DNA of 64,000 nucleotides from Amycolatopsis thermalba (lineage in GTDB: Bacteria > Actinomycetota > Actinomycetes > Mycobacteriales > Pseudonocardiaceae), in the NCBI RefSeq assembly GCF_003385215.1, contig NZ_PQHW01000002.1, forward strand, positions 116,653-180,652. Reading direction: 5' to 3'. Each line of letters opens with the position of its first letter. Within the stretch, counting starts at the first letter, position 1. Below are positions 10,189 to 20,040 of the stretch, piece after piece. Under the pieces are notes generated by a model, which was not told where the DNA came from, did no database searches, and worked only from the letters and a program-made list of their open reading frames with translations. The translations under genes and the position numbers were made by a program.

Positions 10189-12143
10189 CGACCACGTTGG
10201 CCCGGCCCGGCGGCGGCACGTCGATCGAACCCGCACCCCACCGCCCGTTGACCCGGCTCGGACTCGGCCGCACCCTGGCCGAGCTCGTGCTGGGCACGGT
10301 CGCGGCGGTCGTGCTCAGCCTGGTGCTCCAGTTCGGCTCGAACAAGCTGGGTGTCGACCCGGGCACGTACGTGCCGGACGCGCTGGTCAACCTGGCCGTC
10401 GCGGTGATCGTCGTCGTGTTGTTCGGGTCGCTGGTCTACAGCGGCGCGGCCCGCTGGCCGTTGTGGGTGCGCCTGGGCGGCAGCTGGGCGGCGCTGACCG
10501 CGCTGTCCACCCTGCTGCTGGCGATCCCGCTGCAGGGCACCCGGTTCTTCCTCGGCGGCTCCAGCGTGGACAACACGTTCCGCCTGCAGTACATGGAGCG
10601 CTTGACCGACACGGCCGGGCTGGCCGACGTGAACTACCACGGCCTGGCCGCCTACTACCCGGGCGGCTGGTTCTGGCTGGGCGGGCGCTTCGCGAACCTG
10701 CTCGGCCTGGAGGGCTGGGCCGCCTACAAGCCGTACTCCATCACCTGGGCCGCGGTGTCCGGGGTGGTCGCGTTCGTGCTGTGGAGCCTGGTCGCGCGGC
10801 GCCGGATGGCGCTGCTGGCGTCGGTCGCCACGGTGCTGGCCGGGTTCGTCGCGCTCGGCCCCGAGGAGCCCTACGCCTGGCCGACCACCGCCTGGCTGCC
10901 GCCGATCATGCTGCTGGCCTGGCACGCGCTGCGCTCCCGTGAGCGGGTACCGGCCTGGACGCTCGTGCTGATCGGCGTCTACCTGGGCTTCTCTGCGGTC
11001 ACCTACACGCTGCACGTCGCGTTCGGCGTGCTGGCCGTGGTGGTGCTGGCGCTGGCCGTGCTCGCGCTGGACGTCCGCGCGGGCCAGCCGGTCGGGCCGG
11101 TGCTCAAGCGACTGCTGCTGCGCCTGGTCGTCGTCGGCGTGATCACCGCGATGCTGGCCCTGATCACCTGGGGTCCGTTCATCCTGGCCGGCGGGCTGGG
11201 CAAGCCGAACGTCGCCGCGCACTTCCTGCCGGAGATCAGCGCCTACTTCCCGATGCCGTTCACCTCGGCGAGCGCGTTCGGCCTGCTGTGCCTGGCCGGG
11301 CTGGTCTGGCTGGTGCTGCGCGCGCGCCGCGACCCGGTGGCGTTCGTGATGCTCGTGCTGACCGCGCTGGTCTACGTCTGGTTCGCGTTGTCGAACCTCG
11401 CGCTGCTGGTCCGCACCACGCTGCTGTCGTTCCGGTTCATCGTGACCATCGACGTGGTCCTCGCGGTCGCCGGGGTGTTCGCGCTGGCCGAACTGGTGCG
11501 GGTGCTGCCGAAGCTGATCGGCCGGGTCCGCCCGGTGCGGACGGTGGCGTTCGTGCTGGCCGTGCTCGGCGCGGTTTCGGTGTCCCAGACGGTCGTCGGC
11601 ACGTCCATGAAGGACGCGGTGGACACCGCCGAGTCCGACTACTACCCGGACGGCTGGACCGCCAGCTTCGGGCACGACCCGAAGCACGACGGGTACTGGA
11701 CGCCCGAGCTGATCAGCACCATCGCCGAGCTGACCGGACGCCCGGCGAGCGGCAACATCGTCTTCTCGGCGCACGACCGGCTGCTGTCGTTCCAGCCCTA
11801 CTGGGGCTTCCAGCAGACCACGCCGCACTACGCGAACCCGCTGGCCGGCTACACGCAGCGCAACGAGGAGATCCGGTCCTGGGCGACCGCCCGGGACTCG
11901 GCCGACCTGCTCGCGCGGCTGCGGGCGAACCCGCACGAGGCGCCCAACGTCTTCGTGCTGCGCCGCGCCGACGACGGGAAACTGCTCGCGCCGGTCGTGT
12001 CCGACACGTTCCCGCGCGCCGTGCCGATCCGCGTGGACGAGGTCGAATTCGCGCCGGAACTGTTCACCGCGTCCGAGTTCGCCCGCCGCGATGTCGGACC
12101 GTTCGCGGTGATCGTGGACTCATCTGCGCCACCGATTAGCTGA
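10185..12143 (+). CDS. aftA: Galactan 5-O-arabinofuranosyltransferase AftA
   Basis: A GT-C enzyme that transfers the first arabinofuranose from decaprenyl-phosphoryl-arabinose to the galactan. The 652-residue protein has about a dozen membrane segments and a soluble C-terminal domain. SVDNTFRLQYMERLTDTAGL, YYPGGWFWLGG, LLVRTTLLSFRF, PYWGFQQTTPHYANPLAGY and the DVGPFAVIV ending match AftA (Rv3792) closely. The GTG at 10185 overlaps the ubiA stop. In mycobacteria aftA sits with embCAB; here it is fused to the DPA-precursor operon, and no emb gene is in the window. Confidence 0.93.
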   Translation: MTTTLARPGGGTSIEPAPHRPLTRLGLGRTLAELVLGTVAAVVLSLVLQFGSNKLGVDPGTYVPDALVNLAVAVIVVVLFGSLVYSGAARWPLWVRLGGSWAALTALSTLLLAIPLQGTRFFLGGSSVDNTFRLQYMERLTDTAGLADVNYHGLAAYYPGGWFWLGGRFANLLGLEGWAAYKPYSITWAAVSGVVAFVLWSLVARRRMALLASVATVLAGFVALGPEEPYAWPTTAWLPPIMLLAWHALRSRERVPAWTLVLIGVYLGFSAVTYTLHVAFGVLAVVVLALAVLALDVRAGQPVGPVLKRLLLRLVVVGVITAMLALITWGPFILAGGLGKPNVAAHFLPEISAYFPMPFTSASAFGLLCLAGLVWLVLRARRDPVAFVMLVLTALVYVWFALSNLALLVRTTLLSFRFIVTIDVVLAVAGVFALAELVRVLPKLIGRVRPVRTVAFVLAVLGAVSVSQTVVGTSMKDAVDTAESDYYPDGWTASFGHDPKHDGYWTPELISTIAELTGRPASGNIVFSAHDRLLSFQPYWGFQQTTPHYANPLAGYTQRNEEIRSWATARDSADLLARLRANPHEAPNVFVLRRADDGKLLAPVVSDTFPRAVPIRVDEVEFAPELFTASEFARRDVGPFAVIVDSSAPPIS

Positions 12144-12210
12144 ATGTGTGAGTTTCTCGTAAACTGCTCCGCACACACCAGTTGGCCGAAAACGCAGAGG
12201 GGGCACCGGC

Positions 12211-12990
12211 GTGACCTACCCCCTGTACCGCACCGGCACGATCGCCGTCGTGGACGGCGTGTCCTACCCGGTTTCGTATGCGGCGGGCGAAAACTACGTG
12301 CACTTCCCGCAGGTGAGCGACGCGAGACCGGCGCCGTTCCCGCGCCAGGAACTCGCCGGCGCGGTTCCGGTGGAGATGTGTGAACGCGTTTTCTCGGTGC
12401 AGGTCTACGCCAGCTACCGGGACCACCGCGTGATGGTCGACGCGGCATTCGACAACGGCACCGCGCGCGTGCTGGATGCCGAATGGGATAACGAATGGGC
12501 CACGATCAACGGTTTCGTGCAGGAGAACTCCTACGAGTACTACAAGACCGTCGACATGCGTGATCTCCGCGACTACGCGGAACGGCAGAACGACCTGTTG
12601 TTCACGCGGTGGCGCGCGGCGCGGTTCGCGCGGCCGGTCGAGGGGATCCCGCTGCACGGCGGCTGGCCCAACGGCCAGGCGGCGGTCGTCGCGGGCCGCC
12701 CGCGGTCCGGGGTGCTGGAGACCGAGGGCGGCCGGGTCGCCGAGGTGAGCACGCGCGCGGAGTACCTCGGCTACTCCTGCGAGGTGGCCGGGATCACTAT
12801 GGACGGTTCGGTCGGCGTCCACTACCTGGGCAGCGATTTCGAGCGCGCCGACGCGGACGGGTTCCGCCCCGGCCCGGACGGCCGCTGGTCCAAGACGGTG
12901 CACATCTTCGACCTGGCGCGTTACCACGAGCTGCACCGGGACCTGCTGTTCGACCAGTGGCGCGAGTCGCGGGATAGCCTGGCCCGATGA
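12211..12990 (+). CDS. Protein of unknown function with two similar halves
   Basis: A 259-residue soluble protein I do not recognise. Two halves look like copies. The first ends in YKTVDMRDLRDYAERQNDLL followed by FTRWR (about residues 110-134); the second ends in WSKTVHIFDLARYHELHRDL followed by LFDQWR near the C-terminus. Each is preceded by a run of alternating acidic and aromatic residues. It has no signal peptide and no cysteine or histidine pattern suggesting an enzyme. GTG at 12211 follows AGAGGGGGCACC, a good ribosome-binding site. It is separated from aftA by 67 bases, so it may have its own promoter. Function unknown. Confidence 0.8.
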   Translation: MTYPLYRTGTIAVVDGVSYPVSYAAGENYVHFPQVSDARPAPFPRQELAGAVPVEMCERVFSVQVYASYRDHRVMVDAAFDNGTARVLDAEWDNEWATINGFVQENSYEYYKTVDMRDLRDYAERQNDLLFTRWRAARFARPVEGIPLHGGWPNGQAAVVAGRPRSGVLETEGGRVAEVSTRAEYLGYSCEVAGITMDGSVGVHYLGSDFERADADGFRPGPDGRWSKTVHIFDLARYHELHRDLLFDQWRESRDSLAR

Positions 12991-13017
12991 GGCAACCACG
13001 GAACCCGGGCCGGGCGT

Positions 13018-15150
13018 GTGCGTGAAGTGACACGAGTTCTGGACCGTTCGGACGAGGTCGACCGCACCACTCACCGGCCCCGCCGCGTACCGCCCGGTGA
13101 TCGTGCCTTCTGGCTCACCGGAGCGCTGGCCGCGCTGGTCGGCGTCGTGTTCGTCGCGAGTGGCCTGGCCTGGAACCAGGGCAAGCTGATCGCGCCGCTC
13201 GACGACGTCTACATCCACCTGCAGTACGGGCGTCAGCTGGGCCTGGGGCACTTCTTCCAGTTCAACACCGGCGACGAGATCAGCGCCGGGGCCAGCAGCC
13301 TGCTGTACGCGCTGGTGCTCGGCGCCGCGTACGCGGTGGGGGTCCACGGCACGTACTTCCTGGCGTTCGCGGTCGGCTTCGGCATCCTGTGCTTCGCGGT
13401 GGCGGCCGGGCTGGTGACCGTGCTGGGCACGAAGCTGGTGGCGCGTTCGGTCGGTGTGTGGTCGGGTGTCCTGGTCGCGCTGAGCGGCCCGCTGGCGTGG
13501 GGTTCGGCCAGCGGCATGGAGGTCGGCCTGGTCATGCTGCTGGTGGTCGCGACGCTGCTGGCGTTCGTGACCGAGCAGCCGTGGGCGCGGTTCCGGTGGA
13601 CGCCGGTGCTGGGCGGCCTGCTGGCGCTCGTGCGCACCGAGGGCCTGATCCTGGCCGTGGCGCTCGCGTTCGCGGCACTGTGGACGGTGTGGGCGCACCG
13701 GCACATGACGCGTCCGCGCCGGACGGTGCTGCGGGCGCTGTGGACACTGCTGCCGATCGCGGTCGGCGCGGCCCAGCTGCTGTTCTACAAGATCGCGACC
13801 GGCACCGCGTCGGCGAACGGCATCCAGTCGAAGTCGTTCCTGCACGACCGGCCGGTGTTCTGGCTCGGCGAGTTCACCGACCGCACGATGGCGAACGTGC
13901 GCGGGTTCCTGAGCATCTTCCTGGGGTTCGACGGGCAGGACTTCGCGTTCCCGGGCGCGCTACTGGTGTTCGCGGCGGGGATGGTCTACGTGTTCCTGAC
14001 CCGGCCGGCGTGGCGGCCGATGCTGTACGCGCTGGCGGCCGGCCTGGTGCTGATCCTGGTTTCGGTGTCCACTTTGAACACCGCGCTGGTGCACGAGCTG
14101 CGGTACGTGCAGCCGTTCATGCCGGTGTTCGTCCTGTTCGTGGTGATCGGCGTGTACGGGCTGAGCCGGATCGCCGCACGCGAGCGGGCCCGGCGCATCT
14201 CGCTGCACGGCGCGCTGGTGGTGGTGCTGGTGCTGTCGCTGGCGACGCTGCCGAGCTGGTCGGTCCGCTTCGGGCGGGCGACGGCGGCGATCCGCGACAC
14301 CGACGTGTCGGTGGCGCAGTGGGTGCGCGGTAACCTGCCGCCGGAGGCGATCGTCGCGGTGAAGGACGTCGGCGCGGTCGCGTACTTCAGTGAGCACCGG
14401 GTGCTGGACCTGATCGGGTTGGGCACCAACGGGTTCGCGGCACCGTCGAACAACGGCACGGGCTCGCTGTACGAGGCGCTGAAGCACCTGCCCGCGGCGG
14501 AGCGGCCGGCCTACTTCGCGGTGTACGACCCGGCCCCGGGGCCGTCGATGGAGCTGCTGAAGAACGTCGGGGTGCTGCGGACGCCGGTGGAGATGAGCTT
14601 CGAGGTGCAGGCGCAGCCGGACCTCGGCGGGCGCTTGATCGTGCCGTTCCGGTGGCTGAACGTCTACGAGGCGGACTGGTCGCTGGCCGGCAGCGGTGAC
14701 GAGCAGGCGGTGCCCGGTGAGCTGCGGGACTACGTGAACGTGGGCGACCTGCGCAGCGAGGGCGAGCACGGGTACGAGCCGGTGCTGGCCCAGGTGGGCA
14801 CGCAGCCGTGGACGACGCTGGCCCGGGTCGGCGACGTGATCGACAGCGCCCGCCCCATCGTGGGCGGCGAGGCGTTCACGGCGCACAACCTGGTCCCCGG
14901 CCGCCCCCTGACGATCACCTCCCGCACCGCGATGCACGGCACGGTGTTCGACATGCGGGTGCTGGTCAACGGCGTGGAGGCGGGCGTGTGGACCCGCGAC
15001 GAGCGGGACGGCGTGTGGTCGACGTACAGCTTCACGATCCCCGCGGAGCTGATCACGGACCCGTCGGCGCACATCGAGATCCAGCAGCCGCGCCCGCTGC
15101 TGAACCCGTACCCGGACTACACGTCGTACGGGTACTGGCTGAGCCAATAG
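13018..15150 (+). CDS. Large GT-C-type membrane protein
   Basis: A 710-residue protein: about a dozen membrane segments followed by a soluble C-terminal portion of about 280 residues. The first extracytoplasmic loop has LDDVYIHLQYGRQLGLGHFF and then GDEISAGASSLLY, the DD-containing loop of GT-C transferases using polyprenyl-phosphate sugars. The C-terminal part ends in a beta-rich stretch (RPLTITSRTAMHGTVFDMRV) that may be carbohydrate-binding. GTG at 13018 or 13027 is the start. It lies between the AG genes and convergent dprE2, so a cell-envelope arabinosyl- or mannosyltransferase is plausible; no specific substrate can be assigned. Confidence 0.75.
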   Translation: MREVTRVLDRSDEVDRTTHRPRRVPPGDRAFWLTGALAALVGVVFVASGLAWNQGKLIAPLDDVYIHLQYGRQLGLGHFFQFNTGDEISAGASSLLYALVLGAAYAVGVHGTYFLAFAVGFGILCFAVAAGLVTVLGTKLVARSVGVWSGVLVALSGPLAWGSASGMEVGLVMLLVVATLLAFVTEQPWARFRWTPVLGGLLALVRTEGLILAVALAFAALWTVWAHRHMTRPRRTVLRALWTLLPIAVGAAQLLFYKIATGTASANGIQSKSFLHDRPVFWLGEFTDRTMANVRGFLSIFLGFDGQDFAFPGALLVFAAGMVYVFLTRPAWRPMLYALAAGLVLILVSVSTLNTALVHELRYVQPFMPVFVLFVVIGVYGLSRIAARERARRISLHGALVVVLVLSLATLPSWSVRFGRATAAIRDTDVSVAQWVRGNLPPEAIVAVKDVGAVAYFSEHRVLDLIGLGTNGFAAPSNNGTGSLYEALKHLPAAERPAYFAVYDPAPGPSMELLKNVGVLRTPVEMSFEVQAQPDLGGRLIVPFRWLNVYEADWSLAGSGDEQAVPGELRDYVNVGDLRSEGEHGYEPVLAQVGTQPWTTLARVGDVIDSARPIVGGEAFTAHNLVPGRPLTITSRTAMHGTVFDMRVLVNGVEAGVWTRDERDGVWSTYSFTIPAELITDPSAHIEIQQPRPLLNPYPDYTSYGYWLSQ

Positions 15151-15221
15151 AACCCCGGCCAGCGCGAGCGCACGCATCACCGGCCTGGGCGCCGGGTGCC
15201 CGCCCAGGCCGACCCTGAACG

Positions 15222-15264
15222 CGGCAACGCCCCGGGGGCCATCGCGGCGCCCGGGGCGTTGCCG
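15222..15264. terminator. Strong hairpin between convergent genes
   Basis: A perfect 15-bp inverted repeat (arms 15222-15236 and 15250-15264, reading CGGCAACGCCCCGGG on the left) with a 13-base loop lies midway between the stops at 15150 and 15275. There is no clear T-run. It probably acts as a bidirectional terminator or RNA-processing barrier for the two convergent transcripts. Confidence 0.85.
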
Positions 15265-15274
15265 TGGGAAACGA

Positions 15275-16033
15275 TCAGATCGGCAGCTTGCGGAAGATCG
15301 GCCGCGGCACGTGCCGCAGGATCGACATCACCGCGCGGAACTGCGCGGGCGCCCACACCAGGTCCTTGCCCTTGCGCGCCGCGTCCACGGCGATTTCGGC
15401 GACCTGCTCGGCGGTCTGCTCCAGCGGCGCCTTGCCCAGGCCCTCGGTCATCTTCGTCTTGACCTGGCCCGGCCGCACGACCGTCACCTTGACCCCGAAC
15501 GGCGCCAGCGCCTCGCCCAGGCCCAGGTAGAACCCGTCGAACCCGGCCTTGGTCGAGCCGTACACGAAGTTCGACCGCCGCACGCGCTCACCGGCCACAG
15601 AGGACAGTGCGATCACCGAGCCGTGGCCCTGCTTCTTCAGCTTGTCCGCCAGCGCCACGCCGACCGACACCGCCGCCGTGTAGTTCACCGTCGCCAGCTC
15701 GACCGCGGTGGCGTGGTTCTGCCACGCCTCCTCGTTGTCGCCGAGCAGGCCGAACGCCACCACGGCCACGTCGATGTCCCCGGCCGAGAACGCCTGGTCC
15801 AGCACCGCCGGGTGGGACGCGGTGTCCTTCGCGTCGAAGTCCACTTCGGACACCGTGGCGCCGGCCGCGCGCAGCTTCTCCGCGGCCAGCTTGCGCCGCT
15901 CGGACGCCCGCGCCGCGAGCACGACACGCAGTTCGGGCGCGTCCGCGAGGTACTTCTGCGCGATGGCCAGCGCGATGTCCGAGGTGCCGCCGAGCAGCAG
16001 CAGGGACTGGGGGTTGCCAACAGCGTCGATCAC
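15275..16033 (-). CDS. dprE2: Decaprenylphospho-beta-D-erythro-pentofuranosid-2-ulose 2-reductase
   Basis: Short-chain dehydrogenase that completes epimerisation of decaprenyl-phosphoryl-ribose to -arabinose by reducing the keto intermediate with NADH. The 252-residue protein has the Rossmann [15 protein letters not shown] near the N-terminus, [14 protein letters not shown], an active-site serine in [17 protein letters not shown] and the YGSTK catalytic motif. The start overlaps the dprE1 stop (ATGA at 16030-16033), so the two subunits of the epimerase are translationally coupled, as in mycobacteria (Rv3790-Rv3791). Confidence 0.95.
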   Translation of the reverse strand: MIDAVGNPQSLLLLGGTSDIALAIAQKYLADAPELRVVLAARASERRKLAAEKLRAAGATVSEVDFDAKDTASHPAVLDQAFSAGDIDVAVVAFGLLGDNEEAWQNHATAVELATVNYTAAVSVGVALADKLKKQGHGSVIALSSVAGERVRRSNFVYGSTKAGFDGFYLGLGEALAPFGVKVTVVRPGQVKTKMTEGLGKAPLEQTAEQVAEIAVDAARKGKDLVWAPAQFRAVMSILRHVPRPIFRKLPI

Positions 16034-17421
16034 AGTTCAAGCCTCCGGCTCATGTCGGACGCGAACACGCCCTCGGGGTCGACCGACTGGCGGATCTTGC
16101 GCCACTCCTCCAGCCGGGGGTACATCTTCGCGAAGGTCTCCGGCGTGGTGCGCGAGTCCTTCGCCGTGTACAGCCGGCCACCGGCCGCCAGGACGTCTTC
16201 GTCGAGTTCGGTGCAGAAGCGGCCCAGGCCGTCCTTGATCGGGAAGTCCACGGACAGCATCCAGCCCGGCGACGGCCAGGACAGCGGCGCCCGGTTGCCC
16301 TCGCCCATCCGCTTGAACACGTTCAGGAACGAGTAGTGCCCGGACCCGGCGATCTTGCGGCACAGCTCCTTCAGCTCGTTCTCCCGGCCGAACGGCACGG
16401 AGAACTGGTACTGCAGGAAACCCTTGGAGCCGTAGGCGCGGTTCCACTCGCTGAGCATGTCCAGCGGGTGGTAGAACTGCGTCAGGTTCTGGATCTTGCC
16501 GCGCGCGCCCTTCTTCGGCACCGTGCGCTGCCAGATGTTGTTCAGCATCCCGAAGGTGAGCTTGTTGCCCAGGCCGTTGGGGAAGACGTCGGGCAGCGTC
16601 ATCAGCTGCGGCGCGTCGAACTTCAGCGGATCGGCCCGCAGCTTCGGCGGCAGCTGGTCCAGCTTGGCCAGCGAGCCGCGGGAGAACGTGGCCCGGCCGA
16701 GACGGCTGTCGGAGTTGATGAGGTCCGGCACCGACATCGAGTAGTCGTAGTTGAGGTCGGAGCCGTTGCTGAACAGCTCCAGCGTCTCGTCCAGGCTCGA
16801 CGTGCGGTCGGCGTCGACGATGAAGTAGGCGCTCTCGGTCTTCTTCATCCGGATCTTCGCGCGCACGATGATGCCGGTCAGGCCGATGCCCGCGACCGTC
16901 GCCCAGAACAGCTCCGACTCGGGGCCCTCCGGGGTCAGCGTGCGGATCCGGCCGTCCGCGGTGACCAGGTCCATCGACAGCACGTGGTTGCCGAAGCTGC
17001 CCGCGCTGTGGTGGTTCTTGCCGTGGATGTCGTTGGCGATCGCGCCACCGATGGTCACCTGGCGCGTTCCGGGCAGCACCGGGACCCACAGGCCGTGCGG
17101 CAGCGCGGCCTTCATCAGCTGGTCGAGGCTCACCCCGGCGTCCAGGTCGACCTCGCCGGTGTCCGGGTCGATCGAGTGGATCGTGTTCAGGGCGGTCATG
17201 TCGATGACGAGTCCACCGGCGTTCTGCGCCGGGTCCCCGTAGGAGCGGCCGAGCCCGCGGGCGATCACGCCGCGCTCGCCGGCCTGCGCCACCGCGCGGG
17301 CGATCGTCTCCACGTCCGGTGTGGTCAGCACGTCTGCGACGGTCGGGGCGGTGCGACCCCACCCGGTGAGTGTCCGCCGCTCGGTATGCGGTGTCGTGTT
17401 CACCCGGACCAGGGTAACCAT
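16030..17421 (-). CDS. dprE1: Decaprenylphosphoryl-beta-D-ribose oxidase
   Basis: FAD-dependent oxidase that makes the 2-keto intermediate on the way to the arabinose donor DPA; works with DprE2 on the periplasmic face of the membrane. The 463-residue protein keeps the FAD-domain segments [38 protein letters not shown] and [11 protein letters not shown], the [16 protein letters not shown] block, and YTAKDSR with the active-site lysine. In [12 protein letters not shown] the position equal to mycobacterial Cys387, the covalent target of benzothiazinones, is Ser390 (TCC at 16254-16252). ATG at 17421 is used; a GTG six codons later is possible. Confidence 0.96.
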   Translation of the reverse strand: MVTLVRVNTTPHTERRTLTGWGRTAPTVADVLTTPDVETIARAVAQAGERGVIARGLGRSYGDPAQNAGGLVIDMTALNTIHSIDPDTGEVDLDAGVSLDQLMKAALPHGLWVPVLPGTRQVTIGGAIANDIHGKNHHSAGSFGNHVLSMDLVTADGRIRTLTPEGPESELFWATVAGIGLTGIIVRAKIRMKKTESAYFIVDADRTSSLDETLELFSNGSDLNYDYSMSVPDLINSDSRLGRATFSRGSLAKLDQLPPKLRADPLKFDAPQLMTLPDVFPNGLGNKLTFGMLNNIWQRTVPKKGARGKIQNLTQFYHPLDMLSEWNRAYGSKGFLQYQFSVPFGRENELKELCRKIAGSGHYSFLNVFKRMGEGNRAPLSWPSPGWMLSVDFPIKDGLGRFCTELDEDVLAAGGRLYTAKDSRTTPETFAKMYPRLEEWRKIRQSVDPEGVFASDMSRRLEL

Positions 17422-17497
17422 CCCCGAGGGGCGGCTTTGACCGAGGCGCTTCTACACTTTTCCGGTCCTGGAAATCGCACGCTGGTGAGGTAGTGCA

Positions 17498-17980
17498 GTG
17501 GTGTCTACGGAACCGCAGGAGCAGGCAGTGACCGCGAAGGCGACGCCGGGCCTGCTCGGCCAGTTGGTGCGATTCGCGCTGATCGGCGGATTTTGCGCGG
17601 TGCTCGATCTCGGTACCTACACCGGGTTGCGAGCGCTGGGTCTCGATTACGCTCCGTGGGACACGGTCGCCCGCGCGATCAGTTTCATCATCGGTACGAC
17701 GACCGCATTTTTCCTTAACCGGAAGTTCACGTTCTCCGGCGGCCGCAAGGGCGGCAAGGGGCAGATCGGCAGCTTCGTCCTGCTGTACGGCGTCACATTC
17801 TTCGTCGCGGTCGGCGTGAACGCGCTGATGCTGCACGTGCTCGGCGAGTTCGCGTTCAAGCCGACCGTCGCGTGGGTGATCTCGCAGGGCACCGCGACCG
17901 CCATCAACTTCGTGATGCTCAAGTGGGTTGTGTTCCGGGAACCGGGTGTGACCGATGTTTCGCCGGAGTCCGGCTCGTGA
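17498..17980 (+). CDS. GtrA-family small membrane protein
   Basis: A 160-residue protein with four membrane segments: RFALIGGFCAVLDLGTY, ISFIIGTTTAFFLNRKFTFS (the conserved GtrA NRKFTF signature) and two further helices ending in NFVMLKWVVFRE. GtrA proteins move or help move polyprenyl-phosphate sugars; the mycobacterial member beside dprE1 (Rv3789) has been linked to DPA handling. It is divergent from dprE1 across 76 bases. GTG at 17498 is given; the GTG at 17528 has the better GGAGCAGG ribosome-binding site and may be the true start (150 residues). Confidence 0.88.
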   Translation: MVSTEPQEQAVTAKATPGLLGQLVRFALIGGFCAVLDLGTYTGLRALGLDYAPWDTVARAISFIIGTTTAFFLNRKFTFSGGRKGGKGQIGSFVLLYGVTFFVAVGVNALMLHVLGEFAFKPTVAWVISQGTATAINFVMLKWVVFREPGVTDVSPESGS

Positions 17981-18047
17981 TTCGTTCACAGGTGACCCGT
18001 GTAACTTGGCGGTCGCGAGTCGGATTCCCCTGGAGGACTGAGAACTG

Positions 18048-19988
18048 ATGGCCGGCAAGACTGCCGCGGGACAGCCTGCCCCCGCTGAGGCGAAGACCAA
18101 CGGAGCCCAGGCGGCGCAGGACCAGACCACGTTCGCCGAACACGTTCCGCAGGGCCGCCTGACCGCGCAGCGCGGGCTCTACGCCGGGCCGTCGCCCATC
18201 GTGTCCAAGGACCTCTACTCCGAGGTGCTCGAGGGCGTGGTGAACCGCGGCCGCGACGGCGTGACGCTGGAGCCGTCGGCGCGCGTGTCCGGCAACACCT
18301 ACTTCGGCCGGTTCCCGGCCAGCTACTGGCAGCGCTGGACGAAGGTGCGCCAGGTCCGCGTCGAGGCCGTCGTGAGCGGCGCCGGCCAGCTCGCGGTGCG
18401 CGCGTCCGACATCGAGGGCGAGCCGCGCACGATCGAGGCGCGCGAGGTCGAGGGGGCCGACCAGGCGTCGGTCGAGTTCGACGTGAAGATCGACAAGTTC
18501 TACGACGGCGGCGCGCTGTGGCTGGACCTGGAGACCCAGGCGGGGCAGCGGCTGACCGTCGAGCGGGTGCGGTGGACCGTCGAGCCACCGGAGAAGATCC
18601 GGCCGACCGCGGTGACCATCTGCACGATGAACCGCGCCGACGACTGCCTGAAGAACCTGCGGGCGCTGGCCGGTGACCTGCAGTCGCTGGACACGCTGGA
18701 CGCGATCTACGTCGCCGACCAGGGCACCGACCGGGTGGACTCGCGGGACGGGTTCGCGCAGGTCGCGGCCGATCTGGGCGACAAGCTGCACTACATCACC
18801 CAGCCGAACCTGGGCGGCGCGGGCGGCTTCACCCGCGGTCTGTACGAGGTGGCCGGGCACACCGAGACCGAGCACGCGAACGTCCTGTTCATGGACGACG
18901 ACGTGCTGCTGGAGCCGGACCTGGTGGTCCGGATGACGGCGTTTTCGAACCTGGCCGCGAACCCGGTCATCGTCGGCGGGCAGATGCTGAACCTGCTGCA
19001 CCCGCACCAGCTGCACGTGGGAGCGGAGTACGCGCGGCTGAACACGCTGGAGCCGGGTGTGCCGGTGGAGCACAGCCTGCACACGGCGGACCTGCTGGGC
19101 GTGGACGAGGAGACCGGCAAGCCGAACCGCCAGGACCGGCGCCTGGACGCGGGGTACAACGGCTGGTGGTCGTGCCTGATCCCGTACGAGGTGGTCAAGG
19201 CCGTCAGGTACCCGATGCCGTTCTTCTTCCAGTGGGACGACGCGGAGTACAGCTACCGCGCGCGGGCGCACGGCTTCCCGACGGTCACGCTGCCCGGCGC
19301 CGGCGTCTGGCACGCCGACTTCCACTGGAAGGACTGGGACGAGTGGCACCGGTACTTCAACCTGCGCAACTCGATCATCACCGCGGCGCTGCACAGTGAT
19401 TTCAACCTGAACGTGGTGTGCCGGACGCTGATGGCGCAGGTGGTGCGGTACCTGCTGGGGATGCAGTACGGGCTGACGCACACGCTGATCAAGGCGGTCG
19501 AGGACTTCCTGGAGGGCCCGTCGATCCTGGAGGACGGCGGTGTCGCCGCGATGCAGGAGATCCGGGCGATCCGGGCCCAGTACCCGGAGACGAAGCGCCA
19601 CGACGCGACGGAGGTCCCCGGCATCGCGTCGAACGACATCGGAATCATCAACACCGCGCCGCGGCCCGCGCTGCAGCGGCTGATCCTGGTGAAGCGAATC
19701 GTCGACCGGCTGCGCGGCCGCTCCCGTTTCGCGCTGGGAGCCGTGCCCAACGACGAGGCCCACTGGTGGCACGTGGCGCTCTTCGACACGGCGGTCGTGA
19801 CCGACGCGTCCCAGGAGGGCGTCCGGGTGCGCAAGTACGACCGGGAACGGATGTTCGAGCTGGGCAAGCGCGCGGTGAAGACCCTGAACCGGCTGCGCAA
19901 GGAGGGCCACGCGGTGCAGGCGCAGTACAAGCGCGCCCTGCCGCAACTGACCAGCCGCGAGAACTGGAAGCGCCTGTACCGGCTCTGA
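18048..19988 (+). CDS. glfT2: Galactofuranosyltransferase GlfT2
   Basis: Polymerising GT-A enzyme that adds alternating beta-1,5 and beta-1,6 galactofuranose units to the lipid-linked galactan primer. The 646-residue protein has an N-terminal beta-barrel region (to about 185), then the GT domain: TAVTICTMNRADDCLKNL, the metal-binding FMDDDV (Asp283-285), WWSCLIP, FFFQWDDAEYSYR (catalytic acidic residues about 397-400) and GAGVWHADFHWKDW (His422). ATG at 18048 follows GGAGGACTGAGAACTG. It is followed by a strong terminator, so this transcript probably ends here, possibly starting at the GtrA gene. Confidence 0.95.
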   Translation: MAGKTAAGQPAPAEAKTNGAQAAQDQTTFAEHVPQGRLTAQRGLYAGPSPIVSKDLYSEVLEGVVNRGRDGVTLEPSARVSGNTYFGRFPASYWQRWTKVRQVRVEAVVSGAGQLAVRASDIEGEPRTIEAREVEGADQASVEFDVKIDKFYDGGALWLDLETQAGQRLTVERVRWTVEPPEKIRPTAVTICTMNRADDCLKNLRALAGDLQSLDTLDAIYVADQGTDRVDSRDGFAQVAADLGDKLHYITQPNLGGAGGFTRGLYEVAGHTETEHANVLFMDDDVLLEPDLVVRMTAFSNLAANPVIVGGQMLNLLHPHQLHVGAEYARLNTLEPGVPVEHSLHTADLLGVDEETGKPNRQDRRLDAGYNGWWSCLIPYEVVKAVRYPMPFFFQWDDAEYSYRARAHGFPTVTLPGAGVWHADFHWKDWDEWHRYFNLRNSIITAALHSDFNLNVVCRTLMAQVVRYLLGMQYGLTHTLIKAVEDFLEGPSILEDGGVAAMQEIRAIRAQYPETKRHDATEVPGIASNDIGIINTAPRPALQRLILVKRIVDRLRGRSRFALGAVPNDEAHWWHVALFDTAVVTDASQEGVRVRKYDRERMFELGKRAVKTLNRLRKEGHAVQAQYKRALPQLTSRENWKRLYRL

Positions 19989-20005
19989 GGCTTCGTGGTT
20001 TCGAG

Positions 20006-20040
20006 CCGGCCCTGCTGCTTCGGCGGCAGGGCCGGTTTTT
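20006..20040 (+). terminator. Intrinsic terminator after glfT2
   Basis: A 10-bp perfect stem (CCGGCCCTGC at 20006-20015 with its complement at 20026-20035) is extended by an inner GC pair pair capped by a TTCG tetraloop and followed by five T residues (20036-20040). This is a textbook factor-independent terminator 18 bases after the glfT2 stop. Confidence 0.93.
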
